DNA from: Scrofimicrobium sp. R131
GTDB lineage: Bacteria > Actinomycetota > Actinomycetes > Actinomycetales > Actinomycetaceae
Direction of reading: 5' to 3'
DNA: 64,000 bases
Assembly (NCBI RefSeq): GCF_040256745.1
Contig: NZ_CP138335.1
Span: 62,001-126,000 of the forward strand
This document shows, piece by piece, positions 62,087 through 64,000 of this stretch. How positions within the stretch are numbered: the first letter of the stretch is position 1; each line of letters begins with the position of its first letter. The notes beneath the pieces were generated by a model that saw only the letters and a list, made by a program, of their open reading frames with translations, searched no databases and was not told the DNA's origin. A program made the translations under genes and the position numbers.

Positions 62087-62965
62087 ATGGGTAAAGCAAG
62101 CCGTCGCAAGAAGATTGATCCGTCGAAGCGTAAGAATATTCGACCCGCCATTGCCTTCGTGGACCGACCGTTCCAGGGCCTGGAGCGCGAGCGGGAACTG
62201 GTAGCGATGCGGGAGATCATCCCCTGCGCCACCATGACCGCCAAGACCACCGCTGAACACGGGGGGACGGAGTTTGACTTCGTCACCCTGCTGCCCGACG
62301 GGGCCGGGGCGATGGTTCGGGGCGACGGCAGGATTCTGGTCGGCGTGCAGACGCGATTCTCCACCGGCGACCTGTCCCACGACCTGGGGGCTGCCCTCAC
62401 CGCCGCGCTGAAAATGCAGCTGGAAGGCGAAGAAGGGGTAGCCCAGTTTGACGTGAGGGACCCCGCTCCGCGCCTGCAGGAACTGCTGGCCGAGGGCGAG
62501 TTGGCTCCGATGACGGTCCTGAAGGATTTCGGCTACTGGTTTGACCCCAACGAGGAGATTGACGCCGAGATGGCGGCCGCGTTGGAGCAGAACCGGGAAG
62601 ACATGGTGCCGACCGAGGAAGTTCCCGGGGTCGAAGGCATGTACTGGTGCGAGATGAACAACAACTTCATCCGCTACGTGCTGGCGATGGACGAGGACCT
62701 GCTCTTCACCGCGCTGGCGCGGCTACAGGCCGCCGGGCAAGCACAACTGGGCGAAGGCTCGAAGTTTGTCGGTGCTTTCCGGGCCTGCGGGATCGCGATC
62801 CCGGTGTTCCAGGTGAATCCGGAACTATCCGCCGCGGACTTTGCCGCCCCGGCAGCGCAATTGCGCGATAACCTTGAGTTGGCACTGAAGCAAACGGAGC
62901 CTCTCACCGATGATGAGCGCCGAGCCCGGGCCGGGATGGTTTCCCGGCAGGTGACGATCCGTTAG
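62087..62965 (+). CDS. DUF5926 family protein
   Basis: 292 residues from the ATG at 62087. The basic start MGKASRRKKIDPSKRKNIRP is followed by FVDRPFQGLERERELVAMRE, IIPCATMTAKT, a central MYWCEMNNNFIRYVLAMDED and a helical end. This is the DUF5926 pattern of actinobacteria, usually next to a GT2 glycosyltransferase, as here. The function is unknown; the basic N-terminus suggests nucleic-acid or ribosome contact, but this is only inference. Confidence 0.88.
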   Translation: MGKASRRKKIDPSKRKNIRPAIAFVDRPFQGLERERELVAMREIIPCATMTAKTTAEHGGTEFDFVTLLPDGAGAMVRGDGRILVGVQTRFSTGDLSHDLGAALTAALKMQLEGEEGVAQFDVRDPAPRLQELLAEGELAPMTVLKDFGYWFDPNEEIDAEMAAALEQNREDMVPTEEVPGVEGMYWCEMNNNFIRYVLAMDEDLLFTALARLQAAGQAQLGEGSKFVGAFRACGIAIPVFQVNPELSAADFAAPAAQLRDNLELALKQTEPLTDDERRARAGMVSRQVTIR

Positions 62966-63008
62966 CTTCCGGGTCATGGTGCAGTAGCGGGCGGTAAAGG
63001 AGATCAGG

Positions 63009-63866
63009 GTGGAGCGGGAATCGGAGACATCCGCAGGGCCCCAGCGGGTAGCGGTGATTATCGCCTGCCAGGATGTCCGCAAGTACATCTCCTCCACGGT
63101 TCGGGCTTGCCGCGCCATTCCCTCAGTTGACCTAATCGTGGTGGTGGACGATGGCTCCACCGACGACACCTCGCAGGTGGCACGCGCGGCCGGGGCAGTC
63201 GTGGTCCGCCACTCGGTTAGTCGCGGCCGTGCTTCCGCCCTGGAGACGGGGGTCAAGGTGGCGGCGATGCGGGACCGGACCGACTGGCCGGCCCGGAACC
63301 TCCTTTTCCTTTCCCCTGATCTGGGTGACTCGGCGGTTGAGGCCAACGCCCTGGTGGAGGCGGTCAACTCCGGCCTGGCCGACTGCGCCGTCGGGGTGGT
63401 TCCGGTTGAAGATGGGACCCGCCGTGGCGCCACCTGGGTGATGGCCGGCAACGGCATCCGCCAGTCCACTGGCTGGGATGTTTCCGGTCCTCTCTCCCTG
63501 CAGCGGTGCCTGACCCGGGAAGTGATCAACGAGGTGATGCCGTTCTCCAACGGGTGGGGTGCGGACGTGGGGATGACGATCGACCTGCTGATTGCGGGGT
63601 TCTCGATTGTCGAGATTCCCTGCGCCTTCCATCACCTGGACGAGCATCGGGTGGAGCCCAACAGCCACAAACGGGCCCAGTACTGGGATATCTGGTGGGC
63701 CATCAAGGCGCGTCGACTGCGGCGGCGCCGAGTGCCGCTGGTCCTGCGGATCCCCTCCTGGGATCAGGAAGTGGGCCGGCCCTACGCGATTCGGGGCCGG
63801 ACCCTGTCGGCTAGCCGCCCCGACGAGGGGGGCGACCAGCCGGAAGAGGAGTCGACGGGCGCCTAG
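63009..63866 (+). CDS. Family 2 glycosyltransferase
   Basis: 285 residues, GTG start. The GT-A nucleotide-binding region is [20 protein letters not shown], followed by [21 protein letters not shown] second acidic metal site is replaced by SPDLGDS (the usual DxD region shows DLGD). The acceptor region [20 protein letters not shown] is typical of glucosyl-3-phosphoglycerate-synthase-like and dolichol-phosphate-type GT2 enzymes. No membrane helix. The substrate is unclear. 43 nt after DUF5926; its stop overlaps the convergent P-type ATPase stop by 4 nt. Confidence 0.88.
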   Translation: MERESETSAGPQRVAVIIACQDVRKYISSTVRACRAIPSVDLIVVVDDGSTDDTSQVARAAGAVVVRHSVSRGRASALETGVKVAAMRDRTDWPARNLLFLSPDLGDSAVEANALVEAVNSGLADCAVGVVPVEDGTRRGATWVMAGNGIRQSTGWDVSGPLSLQRCLTREVINEVMPFSNGWGADVGMTIDLLIAGFSIVEIPCAFHHLDEHRVEPNSHKRAQYWDIWWAIKARRLRRRRVPLVLRIPSWDQEVGRPYAIRGRTLSASRPDEGGDQPEEESTGA

Positions 63867-64000
63867 CCGGCTCGGCGGAGCCGGAGCGAGTTCAGCACCA
63901 CGAAGACCGAGGAGAAGGCCATCGCGGCCGCCGCAATCATCGGGTTCAGCAGTCCCGCCACGGCCAGCGGAATGGCCAGGACGTTGTAGAAGAACGCCCA
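63863..64000 (-). CDS. Heavy-metal P-type ATPase, C-terminal end
   Basis: Only the last 45 codons are present. [20 protein letters not shown] followed by [20 protein letters not shown] matches the last two membrane helices of copper/heavy-metal P1B ATPases (the MAxSSxxVxxNSLRL motif). The rest lies beyond the right edge. Convergent with the GT2 gene. Confidence 0.92.
   Translation of the reverse strand, partial: WAFFYNVLAIPLAVAGLLNPMIAAAAMAFSSVFVVLNSLRLRRAG

Overview
This window is the replication-origin region of a high-GC Gram-positive bacterium, an actinobacterium. The evidence is the classical block rpmH-dnaA-dnaN-recF-dciA-gyrB-gyrA, the gyrA-DUF3566-tRNA-Ile-tRNA-Ala order, and the tRNA-Leu-fhaA-fhaB-pstP-rodA-pbpA-pknA-pknB cell-wall signalling operon with crgA, DUF881 and ppiA close by. 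These arrangements are familiar from Mycobacterium and Streptomyces. A class E sortase, an LAVTG-anchored surface protein, nrdHIE and luxS suggest a host-associated Actinomycetaceae-like organism; that family assignment is inference, and no 16S gene is present.

Layout. 0-3.2 kb: an accessory edge with the end of a DUF2975 protein and its XRE partner, a nucleotide-sugar-epimerase-like protein, a gene-poor stretch, a decayed HigBA toxin-antitoxin pair and two tRNAs. 3.2-14.2 kb: the replication genes, all on the minus strand and running away from the origin. The dnaN-dnaA gap (11709-12244) and the dnaA-rpmH gap (13724-14206) both carry DnaA-box-like sites. 14.2-20.0 kb: the plus-strand arm rpmH-rnpA-yidD-yidC-khpB-rsmG-parA-parB. 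Three identical parS sites lie inside parB. 20.2-26.9 kb (minus): trxB, a long MurJ/MviN protein, a DUF6049 protein and a NUDIX hydrolase, opposite a divergent CCA-adding enzyme (pcnA). 28.8-30.9 kb: two fluoride-channel genes, then a patchy region with an HTH remnant and an HXXEE protein beside tRNA-Leu. 31.1-39.9 kb (plus): an almost gapless seven-gene operon of FHA proteins, PP2C phosphatase, RodA, PBP and two Ser/Thr kinases. 40-44.1 kb: phosphate transport, sortase E, DUF881 and divergent crgA. 44.3-46.5 kb: an RCC1-repeat surface protein with an LAVTG sorting signal. 47-52.4 kb: rhomboid, cyclophilin, a LacI fragment, a coiled-coil membrane protein, purH and luxS-mtnN. 53-55.8 kb: nrdHIE preceded by two NrdR-box-like repeats and DnaA boxes. 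55.9-64 kb: an acyltransferase-like membrane protein, an XRE regulator, an ABC-class ATPase, RNase HI with an extra C-terminal domain, phosphoglucomutase, DUF5926, a GT2 glycosyltransferase and the end of a P-type metal ATPase.

How it works together. The centre supplies initiation (DnaA, DciA), the sliding clamp, topoisomerase and origin segregation (ParABS). The flanking operons build and regulate the cell envelope: YidC/YidD, MurJ, RodA/PBP, PknA/PknB/PstP, the FHA readers, CrgA and sortase E. The most notable signals are the parS sites that double as NVSRET codons in parB, a four-copy AAACTTGTRR motif in the presumed oriC, DnaA-box clusters 33-41 kb from dnaA (one of them together with NrdR-like boxes before nrdH), a MurJ that keeps the extracellular domain of mycobacterial MviN but has a disordered linker where the pseudokinase should be, and a probable sortase E substrate next to the sortase gene.
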